From Pseudomonas putida (GTDB taxonomy: Bacteria; Pseudomonadota; Gammaproteobacteria; Pseudomonadales; Pseudomonadaceae), in NCBI RefSeq assembly GCF_001941965.1, contig NZ_MKZO01000011.1:1-64000 (forward strand): DNA of 64,000 nt. The letters are read 5' to 3'. The number at the start of each line of letters is the position of its first letter. The first letter of the stretch is position 1. The notes below the pieces were generated by a model. The model made no database searches. It was not told the origin of the DNA and was given only the letters and a program-made list of their open reading frames with translations. A program made the translations under genes and the position numbers. Below are positions 27,301 to 35,214 of this stretch, one piece after another.

Positions 27301-30300
27301 GCGTGAGTGGCACTGGTGCACTCGGTGGTCTGGCTGGACTGAACAATGGCGGCGGCGTCGTGGCGCGCAGCTTCTACGCCACCACCGACGCCAATGGCGC
27401 GGAAATCAACAACGGCGGCGCCAATACGGGATTATTCAGCGGCAACTCGCTCGGCACTGGAAAAAACCGGAATCAGCTGACCCAGGCTTCCACCTTCACT
27501 GGCTGGAGCATCGCCACTACCGGCGGTTCGAACGCTGCCTGGCGAATCTATGACGGCTATTCTGGCCCGCTGCTGCGCAGTCTTCTCAAGTCAGTGACTG
27601 TCACGGTCGACGATGTTACCGGCAAGACTTATGACGGCACGAGCGGCACGGTCGCAGGGGTAAGCCACAGCCTCTCCGACAGCAGTGCCAACCTGCAGGG
27701 CAGCGCCAGCTACTCCAGTGTTTCCACGCGCAATGCAGGCACTTATGGCCTGGGGCTGACCGGTTTGTATTCCGATCAGCAGGGCTATGACATCGAGGTT
27801 GTCGAGGGCAGCTATGTCATCGGCAAGGCCAGCATCAGTGCCGTGACCGGTATTACCGCGCAAAACCGCACTTATGACGGCACTACCGATGTCAGCCTCA
27901 ACACGGGTAGCGCCGGCTTCACCGGTCGTTTCGGCAATGACACGTTGAGCGTGACCTCGGCCAGCGCTGCCTTTGCCGACAAGAGCGCTGGTGACGGCAA
28001 GACGGTCGACATCACCGGAATCGTCCTCGGCGGTGCCGATGCCGGTAACTACACCCTGGCTGACAACACCGCCAGCACAACCGCCGATATCGCCAAGGCC
28101 AGCATCAGTGGCGTGACCGGAATCACCGCGCAGAACCGCACTTATGACGGCACCACCGATGCCACTGTGAACACCGGCGCCGCCGCGTTCACTGGTCGTT
28201 TCGGCAATGACGAACTGAGCGTGGCCTCGGCCAGCGGCGCCTTTACCGACAAGAACGCCGGCGACGGCAAGACCGTCAACATCGACAATATCGTCCTCGG
28301 CGGTGCCGATGCCGGTAACTACACCCTGGCTGACAGCACCGCCAGCACGACCGCCGATATCGCCAAGGCCAGCATCAGTGGCGTGACCGGCATCACCGCG
28401 CAGAACCGCACCTACGACGGCACCACCGCTGCAGGACTGAACACCGGCGCTGCCGCGTTCACCGGTCGTTTCGGCAATGACGAGTTGAGCGTGAGCTCGG
28501 CCAGTGGCACCTTCGCCGACAAGAACGCCGGCAACGGCAAGGCGGTCGATATCACCGGAATCGTCCTGGGCGGCGCCGACGCCGGCAACTACACGCTGGC
28601 TGACAACACCGCCACCAGCAGCGCCGATATCGCGAAGGCCAGCATCAGTGGCGTAACTGGCATCACCGCACAGAACCGTACTTATGACGGCACCGCCGAT
28701 ACCACGTTGAACACCGGCGCCGCCGCGTTCACCGGTCGTTTCGGCAACGACGAGCTGAGCGTGGCCTCGGCCAGCGGTGCCTTTACCGACAAGAACGCCG
28801 GCGACGGCAAGACCGTCAACATCGACAATGTCGTCCTCGGCGGTGCCGATGCCGGTAACTACACCCTGGCTGACAGCACCGCCAGCACGACCGCCGATAT
28901 CGCCAAGGCCAGCATCAGTGGCGTGACTGGAATCACCGCGCAGAACCGCACCTACGACGGCACCACCGCTGCAGGACTGAACACCGGAACCGCCGCGTTC
29001 ACCGGTCGTTTCGGCAACGACGAGCTGAGCGTGACCTCGGCCGGCGGTGCCTTTATCGACAAGAACGCTGGCGACGGCAAGACCGTCAACATCGACAATA
29101 TCGTCCTCGGTGGTGCCGATGCCGGCAACTACTCCCTGGCTGACAGCACCGCCAGCACGACCGCCGATATCGCCAAGGCCAGCATCAGTGGCGTGACCGG
29201 CATCACCGCGCAGAACCGCACCTACGACGGCACCACTGCTGCTGGACTGAACACCGGCGCTGCCGCGTTCACTGGTCGTTTCGGCAACGACGAGCTGAGC
29301 GTGGCCTCGGCCAGCGGTGCCTTTACCGACAAGAACGCTGGCGACGGCAAGACCGTCAACATCGACAATATCGTCCTCGGTGGTGCCGATGCCGGTAACT
29401 ACACCCTGGCCGACAACACCGCCAGCACGACCGCCGATATCGCCAAGGCCAGCATCAGTGGTGTGACCGGCATCACCGCGCAGAACCGCACCTACGACGG
29501 CACCACTGCTGCTGGACTGAACACCGGCGCCGCCGCGTTCACTGGTCGTTTCGGCAATGACGAGTTGAGCGTGGCCTCGGCCAGCGGTGCCTTTACCGAC
29601 AAGAACGCTGGCGACGGCAAGACCGTCAACATCGACAATATCGTCCTCGGTGGTGCCGATGCCGGTAACTACACCCTGGCCGACAACACCGCCACCAGCA
29701 GCGCCGATATCGCCAAGGCCAGCATCAGTGGTGTGACCGGCATCACCGCGCAGAACCGCACCTACGACGGCACCACCGCTGCTGGACTGAACACCGGCGC
29801 TGCCGCGTTCACTGGTCGTTTCGGCAATGACGAGTTGAGCGTGAGCTCGGCCAGTGGCACTTTCGCCGACAAGAACGCCGGCAACGGCAAGACGGTCGAT
29901 ATCACCGGAATCGTCCTGGGCGGTGCCGATGCCGGTAACTACACCCTGGCCGACAACACCGCCACCAGCAGCGCCGATATCGCCAAGGCCAGCATCAGTG
30001 GCGTGACCGGAATCACCGCGCAGAACCGCACTTATGACGGCACCACCGATGCCACTGTGAACACCGGCGCCGCCGCGTTCACCGGTCGTTTCGGCAACGA
30101 CGAGCTGAGCGTGGCCTCGGCTAGCGGCGCCTTCGCCGACAAGAATGCCGGCGCCGCCAAATCGGTCGCCATTATCGGGATCACCCTCGGCGGTGCCGAT
30201 GCCGGCAACTACGTCCTGGCCAGCGATACCAGCAGCACCCAGGCCGCTATCGCCAGGGCGGCACTGACCATTGCCGCCGATGACGCTGCCAAGATTGCCG

Positions 30301-30707
30301 GGCAGAGCATCGTCCTGAACGGCTACAGCAGCCGCGGCCTGGTCGCCGGCGACAGCGTGGCGTCGGTCAGCCTCGCCAGCAGCGGCGAAGCGGCCAGTGC
30401 CGCCGCCGGCTCCCACGCCATCGTGGCCAGCGCTGCCACCGGTGCTGACTTAAGCAACTACACCATTCGGTACGAGAACGGCATCTTGTTCGTGCTCCCT
30501 GCACTGAGCGAGCCGAGCCTGCCGGTGATGGGTCAGGATTACCTCGGCGTACAGGCCTCCAACGGCCAGATCGTATCGAGCCAGGCCACACAAGAGGCTA
30601 GCGAACCTCAGGGCCTGAGCCACGACCTGCTGATCACCAACCCGTCCGACGAGCGCCTCAACCTGCACGTCGTCAACCAAGGCATCCGCCTGCCAGAAGG
30701 AATCTGA
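24387..30707 (+). CDS. Two-partner-secretion exoprotein (filamentous-haemagglutinin-like, TpsA)
   Basis: 2106-residue predicted surface or secreted protein. It starts with an extended signal peptide region (MNRTYALVWNPNLGDWSVA) and hydrophobic core to ALANA, then the TPS secretion domain (about 47-320) with NQMVIDQASNKLAIDWQSF, FNQPGRDSVALNRVLG and FIVNPNGVLFG. Residues about 550-1000 hold many GLUG-type repeats (VGGLVGxN). Residues 1147-1956 are nine 90-residue YDG-type repeats (RTYDGTT, GADAGNYTLAD), followed by an MBG-like domain and a short C-terminal tail. AAGGGAG precedes the ATG. The transporter gene follows after 3 bases. Likely an adhesin; no toxin domain is apparent at the C-terminus. 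Confidence 0.92.
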   Translation: MNRTYALVWNPNLGDWSVADEHARRRGKGAGAVLAAILLLPALANAADLPTGGQVTAGQGQIGLPANNQMVIDQASNKLAIDWQSFDIAAGNKVTFNQPGRDSVALNRVLGADGSKIMGQLDANGRVFIVNPNGVLFGKDAQVNVGGLVASTLDISNRDFEAGNYAFKGNGKNAAVVNNGKISATDGGSVALLGGTVSNNGVIVANQGSVALAAGNAVTLDFAGDGLLNVQVDEAVVDALVENHQLIKADGGQVLLTANAGDVLINTVVNNTGTIEAQTVGEKNGKIVLLGSFDGGSVQVAGTLDASAASGGNGGFVETSGAHVKVADSAKVTTLAQNGKTGTWLIDPTDFTVSAGGTAKTDSGMGADTLSINLASTDVTLQTVATNTGAEPGDIHVNAAVTWNAGTPLTLSAHNNININAAITARHANGKVALKYGQASISGGTADYNLKAPINLQSGLNFSTQKGLAGNTFTYNVVNDAQALQAINDNRHGNYAVGSYIDLGSISNWVPVGTWNEAFVGRLVGLGHTLSNLTIDRSGTDNVGLVGYADSGSVIRDIGLVGGSVTGGNTVGGLIGVNQATVSNVFSTATVNGQAGVGGLVGINDGPITNAYAAGSVTGQNSVGGLVGVNRGIINNAYATGNVTGQVEVGGLVGSNEMTVRFAYATGLVQSGDVFFGGLVGSNTVFGFVGESNWDSDSTGSAKPNFSDFFNGVNVSAVTSSNRYNHSSYGNLGTWSLVAGTGNVYTTGANGWIMIEGQTRPFLASEYSTSVGNDHQLQLMAYSLGASYTLARDIDASATAGSNASGMWSTAGFVSVGDTGNRFTGQLDGGSHAVTGLTINRTGTDSVGLFGYTNVGSVIRNIGLVGATVVGNNDVGGLVGRSYSALSNVYVTGSVTGNSNVGGLVGSSGGLINSAYAAVAVNGNSSVGGLAGYSEQNVINTYASGNVTGGAYVGGLIGFNGARIDDSFATGSVSGTGALGGLAGLNNGGGVVARSFYATTDANGAEINNGGANTGLFSGNSLGTGKNRNQLTQASTFTGWSIATTGGSNAAWRIYDGYSGPLLRSLLKSVTVTVDDVTGKTYDGTSGTVAGVSHSLSDSSANLQGSASYSSVSTRNAGTYGLGLTGLYSDQQGYDIEVVEGSYVIGKASISAVTGITAQNRTYDGTTDVSLNTGSAGFTGRFGNDTLSVTSASAAFADKSAGDGKTVDITGIVLGGADAGNYTLADNTASTTADIAKASISGVTGITAQNRTYDGTTDATVNTGAAAFTGRFGNDELSVASASGAFTDKNAGDGKTVNIDNIVLGGADAGNYTLADSTASTTADIAKASISGVTGITAQNRTYDGTTAAGLNTGAAAFTGRFGNDELSVSSASGTFADKNAGNGKAVDITGIVLGGADAGNYTLADNTATSSADIAKASISGVTGITAQNRTYDGTADTTLNTGAAAFTGRFGNDELSVASASGAFTDKNAGDGKTVNIDNVVLGGADAGNYTLADSTASTTADIAKASISGVTGITAQNRTYDGTTAAGLNTGTAAFTGRFGNDELSVTSAGGAFIDKNAGDGKTVNIDNIVLGGADAGNYSLADSTASTTADIAKASISGVTGITAQNRTYDGTTAAGLNTGAAAFTGRFGNDELSVASASGAFTDKNAGDGKTVNIDNIVLGGADAGNYTLADNTASTTADIAKASISGVTGITAQNRTYDGTTAAGLNTGAAAFTGRFGNDELSVASASGAFTDKNAGDGKTVNIDNIVLGGADAGNYTLADNTATSSADIAKASISGVTGITAQNRTYDGTTAAGLNTGAAAFTGRFGNDELSVSSASGTFADKNAGNGKTVDITGIVLGGADAGNYTLADNTATSSADIAKASISGVTGITAQNRTYDGTTDATVNTGAAAFTGRFGNDELSVASASGAFADKNAGAAKSVAIIGITLGGADAGNYVLASDTSSTQAAIARAALTIAADDAAKIAGQSIVLNGYSSRGLVAGDSVASVSLASSGEAASAAAGSHAIVASAATGADLSNYTIRYENGILFVLPALSEPSLPVMGQDYLGVQASNGQIVSSQATQEASEPQGLSHDLLITNPSDERLNLHVVNQGIRLPEGI
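27825..30254 (+). repeat. Nine in-frame 270-bp tandem repeats in the exoprotein gene
   Basis: The codon pair AAG GCC of the KASIS motif recurs at 27825, 28095, 28365 and so on to 29985, an exact 270-base period for nine units with no insertion or deletion. Units differ mostly at short variable words after RTYDG (TTDVSLN, TTDATVN, TTAAGLN, TADTTLN) and in VASASGAF versus VSSASGTF. Several neighbouring units are nearly identical in DNA. Confidence 0.95.
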
Positions 30708-30710
30708 TTC

Positions 30711-32363
30711 ATGCGTTTCGTTCGTTCTTTGATCGGCGGTGGCCTGTCCCTGCTGTCGCTGTCCGTGATGGCGGCCACCTTGCCGGACGCCGGCCAGTCG
30801 CAACAGAACATCGACCAGCTCCCGCTGCAACTGCCTGGCAAGCAGCGACTGGAGCTGAACCTGCCCGATACGCCGTCGGCCGCAGTGACGGCCAAGGGTC
30901 CCAGCCTGCAGGTCAACGGCTTCACCCTGGAGGGCAACGGCGCCATCGGCAGTAACGAGCTGCTGCCCCTGCTTGGCGACCTGCAAGGCCGCACGGTATC
31001 CCTGGGCGAACTGCAGGCTGGCGCCAACCGCATCACCCGGCTGTACCGCGAGCGCGGTTACCCGCTGGCCCGAGCCTACGTTCCGGCGCAGGAGATCGAC
31101 GGCGGCGTGGTGCGCATTGCCGTGATGGAAGGCCGCTTCGGCGAGGTCGGCGTGAACAACACCTCGCGGGTCTCGGATAAGGCGCTGACGCCGCTCACGG
31201 CGCTGAAAAGCGGCGACGCCGTGCGCTCGGCCGAGCTGGAACGCAGCCTGCTGTTGCTGTCCGATACGCCAGGGGTGGAGGTGAAATCCACGCTCAAGCC
31301 GGGTGCTTCGGTAGGTGCTACCGATCTGTTGGTGGATGTCACGCCGGGCCCGCTGCTGTCCGGTTCGGTGGATGCCGACAACTACGGCAACCGTTTCACC
31401 GGCGAATACCGCCTGGGCGGCACGCTCAACGTCAACAGCCCGCTGGGTTTGGGCGACCGCTTGACCCTGCGGGCCATGGGCTCGGACGAAGACCAGCAGT
31501 ACGGGCGCATCGCCTACCAGTTGCCGATCGGCCCCTGGGCCACCCAGGTCGGTGTGGCCTATTCGGACATGGACTACCAGCTGGCCAAGGACTTCGACGA
31601 CCTCAAGGCCCACGGCAATGCCCGGATCGGCAGCCTTTACGCGATCCAGCCGCTGGTGCGCAGCCGTGACTTTTCCCTCTACGCGCAAGTGCAGTTCGAC
31701 GACAAGCGCCTGAAGGACGATATCGACCTGTTCGGCAGCAAGAGCGACAAGCGCTCCCGCGTGGTCATCGCCACCCTCAACGGCAACAGCCGCGACACCC
31801 TGCTCGGCGGTGGCGTAAACAGTTTCGCCCTGGCCTGGAGCCAGGGCAGCCTGAATATCGACGGCCAGTTGAACCAGACCATCGACGACCTGACCGCTGG
31901 CACGCAAGGCCGCTTCCACAAGCTCAACCCCAGTCTGGTGCGCCTGCAACGCTTGACCGAGCGCTTCAGCCTGTATGGCCAACTGCAAGGCCAGTGGGCC
32001 GATGGCAACCTCGATAGCTCGGAAAAGATCAGCCTCGGCGGCGCCTACGGCGTGCGTGCCTATCCGCAGGGCGAGGCGTCTGGCGACCAGGGCTGGCTGG
32101 CCAACCTCGAATTGCGCTACGCCCTGACCGACGCCTGGCAGTTGAGTACCTTCGTCGACCACGGCGAAGTGCGCCTGAACAAGGACACCTGGAGCAATGG
32201 CGAAAACCACCGCCGCCTGTCGGCGGCGGGTGTTGGCGCAAGCTGGGCTGCGTATGGCTGGCAAGTCAATGCGGTGGCCGCCTGGAAGCTGGGCAATGAT
32301 GACCCGCAGAGCGATGTCGACCGCAGCCCGCGGGTGTGGGCGCAAGTAGTGAGGTTCTTCTAG
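30711..32363 (+). CDS. TpsB outer-membrane transporter (FhaC/ShlB family)
   Basis: 550-residue Omp85-superfamily protein that exports the adjacent TpsA. It has a signal peptide (to about VMAA), an N-terminal linker, two POTRA domains (about 60-210; VNGFTLEGNGAI, LYRERGYPLARAYVPAQ), and a 16-strand barrel with the conserved loop motif GGAYGVRAYPQGEASGD near residue 440. It ends in VVRFF with the aromatic terminus used by BAM. The ribosome site AGAAGGA lies inside the end of tpsA, 3 bases separate the genes, and the pair is surely one operon. Confidence 0.95.
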   Translation: MRFVRSLIGGGLSLLSLSVMAATLPDAGQSQQNIDQLPLQLPGKQRLELNLPDTPSAAVTAKGPSLQVNGFTLEGNGAIGSNELLPLLGDLQGRTVSLGELQAGANRITRLYRERGYPLARAYVPAQEIDGGVVRIAVMEGRFGEVGVNNTSRVSDKALTPLTALKSGDAVRSAELERSLLLLSDTPGVEVKSTLKPGASVGATDLLVDVTPGPLLSGSVDADNYGNRFTGEYRLGGTLNVNSPLGLGDRLTLRAMGSDEDQQYGRIAYQLPIGPWATQVGVAYSDMDYQLAKDFDDLKAHGNARIGSLYAIQPLVRSRDFSLYAQVQFDDKRLKDDIDLFGSKSDKRSRVVIATLNGNSRDTLLGGGVNSFALAWSQGSLNIDGQLNQTIDDLTAGTQGRFHKLNPSLVRLQRLTERFSLYGQLQGQWADGNLDSSEKISLGGAYGVRAYPQGEASGDQGWLANLELRYALTDAWQLSTFVDHGEVRLNKDTWSNGENHRRLSAAGVGASWAAYGWQVNAVAAWKLGNDDPQSDVDRSPRVWAQVVRFF

Positions 32364-32480
32364 GCTCTGTACGAAAAGCATCCGAGCTCGTCCATGCTGC
32401 GTTAAAAACGGGCTCGGAATGCTCATTTACATCAATAAACCCCACTTCCCCGCCTGTTTTTGCCTCGCCGGGCCTTCGCT
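32364..32480. repeat. Imperfect palindromic element right after tpsB
   Basis: Starting at the base after the tpsB stop, GCTCTGTACGAAAAG is followed by an imperfect palindrome (about 32402-32465) whose arms share AAAAAC, GGC and GGAA blocks and end in TGTTTTTGCC. It resembles dispersed palindromic, IS-end-like elements common behind Pseudomonas genes; no matching right-hand end was seen. It may also end tpsB transcription. Confidence 0.4.
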
Positions 32481-32504
32481 AAAGGGCTTGTGCTGAAGTG
32501 GCAC

Positions 32505-32780
32505 ATGGTCGTTGGCTGGCCAGTGCCGAGCTGCGTTACGCCCTGACCGATAGCTGGCGCCTGGTTACCTTCGCCGACCATGGCGAAGCGCCTGAATGCA
32601 CCGGCCCTGAGCATCGATACCGCGCCCCGTCGGCTGTCTGCCGCCGGCCTGGGAGCGGGCCGGTCGACCCGGGTGTGGAGCTTCAGTGCGCTGGCAGGCT
32701 GGAAGCTGGGTGAGCAACTGGGTGCGGCTGCCAGCGAACGCCAGCCACGCCTGTGGTGGCAGTTGGCGCACTTTTTCTAG
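32505..32780 (+). pseudogene. Second tpsB C-terminal fragment, frameshifted
   Basis: The reading GRWLASAELRYALTDSWRLV then TFADHGE matches the intact TpsB segment WLANLELRYALTDAWQLSTF. After a two-base loss at about 32586 (a CG step missing in GAAGCGCCTG) the next frame continues RLNA...RRLSAAGLGAG...AGWKLGEQ, and ends PRLWWQLAHFF, matching RRLSAAGVGAS and PRVWAQVVRFF. Only the last 90 residues of a TpsB are present, diverged by roughly half from the intact copy. There is no start signal. Confidence 0.85.
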
Positions 32781-34108
32781 GCTATGGCTTCTGCCGGTTC
32801 CACTTGATACCGGTTGACCGGCACCTCCAGCCCCAGATGGCCCCTCAGGGTCGTGTCGGCATAGTCCTTCCTGAACAGACCCCGCGCCCGCAGGATCGGC
32901 AGCACTTCCTCGGTAAACCGGGCAAACGCCGCCGGTGCACCGACATGCACATTGAATCCGTCCACCGCGCCATCCCTGAACCAACGCTCAATCTCGTCAG
33001 CCACCGTCCGTGCCGACCCGGCAAACCCGGTAAACGGCCTGGCGAACCTGAGCGCGGTCTCGCGCAAGGTCAGCCCCTGTTCCTGCGCCACCCGCTTGAT
33101 CTTCTCGGCATGTCCGCGATAGCCATTGCTGCCCAGGTCACCCAGCTCCGGGAACGGCTCATCCAGCGGGTACTGGCTGAAATCGTGGTAGTTGAACGGC
33201 CGCCCCAGTTGCACCAGCGCCTTGCCCAGATCCAGCTCGCCATGCCGCGCCTTGAGGATCGCCTGCGCCTCTTCATCGGTGTCGGCAATGATCGGCGTGA
33301 TCCCCGGGAACACCAGCACCTGCGCCGGATCGCGCCCGGCCTCCGCCGCCCGGCGCTTGATATCGGCGTAGTACTCGCGGGCATCATCGAAATTGTCGAC
33401 CCCGGCGAAGATCCCTTCGGCGATCCGCGCTGCCAGCCCGCGTCCGGACTCTGAAACGCCGGCCTGGAAAATCACCGGCTGGCCCTGTTCCGAGCGGGAG
33501 ATGTTCAGCGGGCCGGTGACCGAGAAGAACTCGCCGCGATGATCCAGCCGATGCTGCTTTGCCGGATCGAGGAAACGCTTGCTTGCCCGGTCACGGGGGA
33601 AGGCGTCGTCCTCGTAGGAATCCCACAGCCCCTGGACCACCGCCACATGCTCGTGGGCCCGGCGATAGCGCTCGCCATGGTCGATATGCTGCTCGCGACC
33701 GAAGTTGCCAGCGGCGCCTTCCAGGCCGGTAGTATCCACGTTCCACCCGGCGCGACCATGGCTGATCTGGTCCAGCGAGGCGAACTGGCGGGCGACGTTG
33801 AAGGGTTCGGTGTAGGAGGTGGTCAGGGTCGCCACCAGGCCGATCCTGTCCGTGGCACCGGCCAGCGCGGACAGCAGGGTCAGCGGCTCCAGGCGGTTGA
33901 GGAAGTGCGGCGCCGAATCCGGGGTGATGTAGGGGCTGTCGACGATGAAGACGAAGTCGAACTTCGCCGCTTCCGCCGCCTGGGCCTGCTGCTTGTACCA
34001 GTCGATATCGATGCTCGCGTTGCCGGGGATGCCCGGGTCCAGCCATTCCTGCTGGTCGGTGCCGACGCCGGTAAGGATGGCGCCAAGGTGCAAGTGCCGT
34101 GTGCTCAT
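32777..34108 (-). CDS. NtaA/DszA-type flavin-dependent monooxygenase (second copy)
   Basis: 443-residue LLM-class enzyme, only moderately similar to the one at 17047-18366. Typical segments are GVGTDQQEWLDPGIPGNASID near the N-terminus, SYTEPFNVARQFASLD, SHGRAGWNVDTT, LNISRSEQGQPVIFQAG and DGFNVHVGAPAAF. It needs reduced FMN supplied by a partner. AGGAG lies 9 bases before the ATG. It is the last gene of an operon starting with an AprA-like flavoprotein (34-base gap to the peroxiredoxin-like gene); its stop codon overlaps the end of the tpsB remnant. Confidence 0.9.
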   Translation of the reverse strand: MSTRHLHLGAILTGVGTDQQEWLDPGIPGNASIDIDWYKQQAQAAEAAKFDFVFIVDSPYITPDSAPHFLNRLEPLTLLSALAGATDRIGLVATLTTSYTEPFNVARQFASLDQISHGRAGWNVDTTGLEGAAGNFGREQHIDHGERYRRAHEHVAVVQGLWDSYEDDAFPRDRASKRFLDPAKQHRLDHRGEFFSVTGPLNISRSEQGQPVIFQAGVSESGRGLAARIAEGIFAGVDNFDDAREYYADIKRRAAEAGRDPAQVLVFPGITPIIADTDEEAQAILKARHGELDLGKALVQLGRPFNYHDFSQYPLDEPFPELGDLGSNGYRGHAEKIKRVAQEQGLTLRETALRFARPFTGFAGSARTVADEIERWFRDGAVDGFNVHVGAPAAFARFTEEVLPILRARGLFRKDYADTTLRGHLGLEVPVNRYQVEPAEAIA

Positions 34109-34142
34109 GCTGCAACTCCTGTCGTGCGGAAAAGGGATGGGC

Positions 34143-34835
34143 TCAGGCCCAGGCGTGGCGGACTTGCAGGCTGTCGGCATCGAGGGCGGCGTCCACCGCA
34201 TCGATGATCGGCTGGGCCTCGCTGCGCACCAGCCAGTCCGGGCTGACCTGGGCGAAGTGCACCCGGCGATCGCGACCGATCACCACCACCGTGGGCTGCG
34301 GCAGTTCCCAGGTCCCGGTGCCGGTCACTTCACCAATGCCGTTGCCTTTGGCCAATGCGGCCTGGCGCGAGGCTTCGTCGAAGCTGTAGAGCACGCCGAA
34401 GCGACGGCCGAGCTGGTTGTCCGTGTCGCTGGCGACCTGCAGGGTCAGTTGGTGCTTGTCGCGGATCTCGATCAGGCGTTCCGGCACCTGCGGGCTGATC
34501 GCTACCAGCGGTACGCCGCGGCGCTGCAAGGCCGGTTGCAGGTTCCGCTGGTAATAGGGGATGGCGATATTGCAGGCCGGGCAGCCGGCGAAGCGGAAGA
34601 ACACCAGCACGGCGGGGCCGTTGTCGAGCAACTGGTCGAGGTCCAGGGTACCGCCTTCGACCTTGAGCAGTTCGAACGGCTCGACGAGGTCCCCGGCCTT
34701 GATGAAGCGCTGCGGGTCGGCCTCGTCCACCAGGCGCTGGCGCTGGTCGATATTGACCTTGAGGGCTTCCGGCGCCCAGGTGCGCACGCGCTCGGCGTGC
34801 AGTTCGGCAAGCAGTTGATTGAGGGATTCACTCAT
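34143..34835 (-). CDS. AhpC/TSA-family peroxiredoxin-like protein
   Basis: 230-residue thioredoxin-fold protein. The active-site region VLVFFRFAGCPACNIAIPYY has a CPAC motif (Cys85, Cys88), which is more like a thiol-disulfide exchanger or atypical peroxiredoxin than the usual PxxxTxxC peroxidatic site. No signal peptide. It overlaps the ferredoxin gene by 8 bases, so it is translated with it. It could detoxify peroxide from the flavin enzymes or handle sulfur/thiol intermediates; both are inference. Confidence 0.83.
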   Translation of the reverse strand: MSESLNQLLAELHAERVRTWAPEALKVNIDQRQRLVDEADPQRFIKAGDLVEPFELLKVEGGTLDLDQLLDNGPAVLVFFRFAGCPACNIAIPYYQRNLQPALQRRGVPLVAISPQVPERLIEIRDKHQLTLQVASDTDNQLGRRFGVLYSFDEASRQAALAKGNGIGEVTGTGTWELPQPTVVVIGRDRRVHFAQVSPDWLVRSEAQPIIDAVDAALDADSLQVRHAWA

Positions 34836-35214
34836 GACGGGATCCTGTGTCAGGGGAAGGAGAAGAGGTGGTCAGTTCGCGGGCCAGGGCGAAGATGTGT
34901 TCCATGCGCCAGTGCTGGTTTTCATAGCGCGGGTCCGTGGCGAACTCGTCCCAGCCGGAGTCGCGGCGGTACTGGCCGGGGAGGTTGCTGGCGAGGATCT
35001 GCGCCGGGTCGAGGCTGACCGGCCGCTCGCAGTCGGGGTGCACGTAGAGCGCATCGCTGGCGCAATAGAGCTCGCACATGAAGCAGGTCTGGCAGGCAGC
35101 CTGGTCGGCGATGCGCGGCTTGCCGTCGTCGCCGAGGGCGAGGACGTCGGTGGGACAGACGCTGATGCAGTGGGTGCAGCCGCTGCAGCGGTCGTTGAAG
35201 ATCAGTTCGATCAT
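34828..35214 (-). CDS. Two-cluster 4Fe-4S ferredoxin (AprB-like)
   Basis: 128-residue electron carrier. Two CxxCxxCxxxC motifs are visible: Cys 10/13/16/20 (CSGCTHCISVC) and 41/44/47/51 (CQTCFMCELYC), each able to hold a [4Fe-4S] cluster, followed by a 70-residue tail rich in aromatic and charged residues. The ATG overlaps the stop of the flavoprotein gene (ATGA at 35211-35214). The pairing of such a protein with a fumarate-reductase-like flavoprotein mirrors AprA-AprB of adenylylsulfate reductase, though the tail is not clearly homologous to AprB. Confidence 0.88.
   Translation of the reverse strand: MIELIFNDRCSGCTHCISVCPTDVLALGDDGKPRIADQAACQTCFMCELYCASDALYVHPDCERPVSLDPAQILASNLPGQYRRDSGWDEFATDPRYENQHWRMEHIFALARELTTSSPSPDTGSRHE

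Noticed and set aside
27591..30416. 941-codon leftward open frame opposite the exoprotein repeats
   Set aside because: It mirrors the 270-base repeat on the complementary strand. The length arises because GC-rich repeat units lack stops; the product is a repetitive Gly/Ala/Val pattern with no family features or start signal.
32364..32480. Integron attC-like site after tpsB
   Set aside because: The imperfect palindrome lacks recognisable RYYYAAC core pairs and there is no cassette or integrase nearby.
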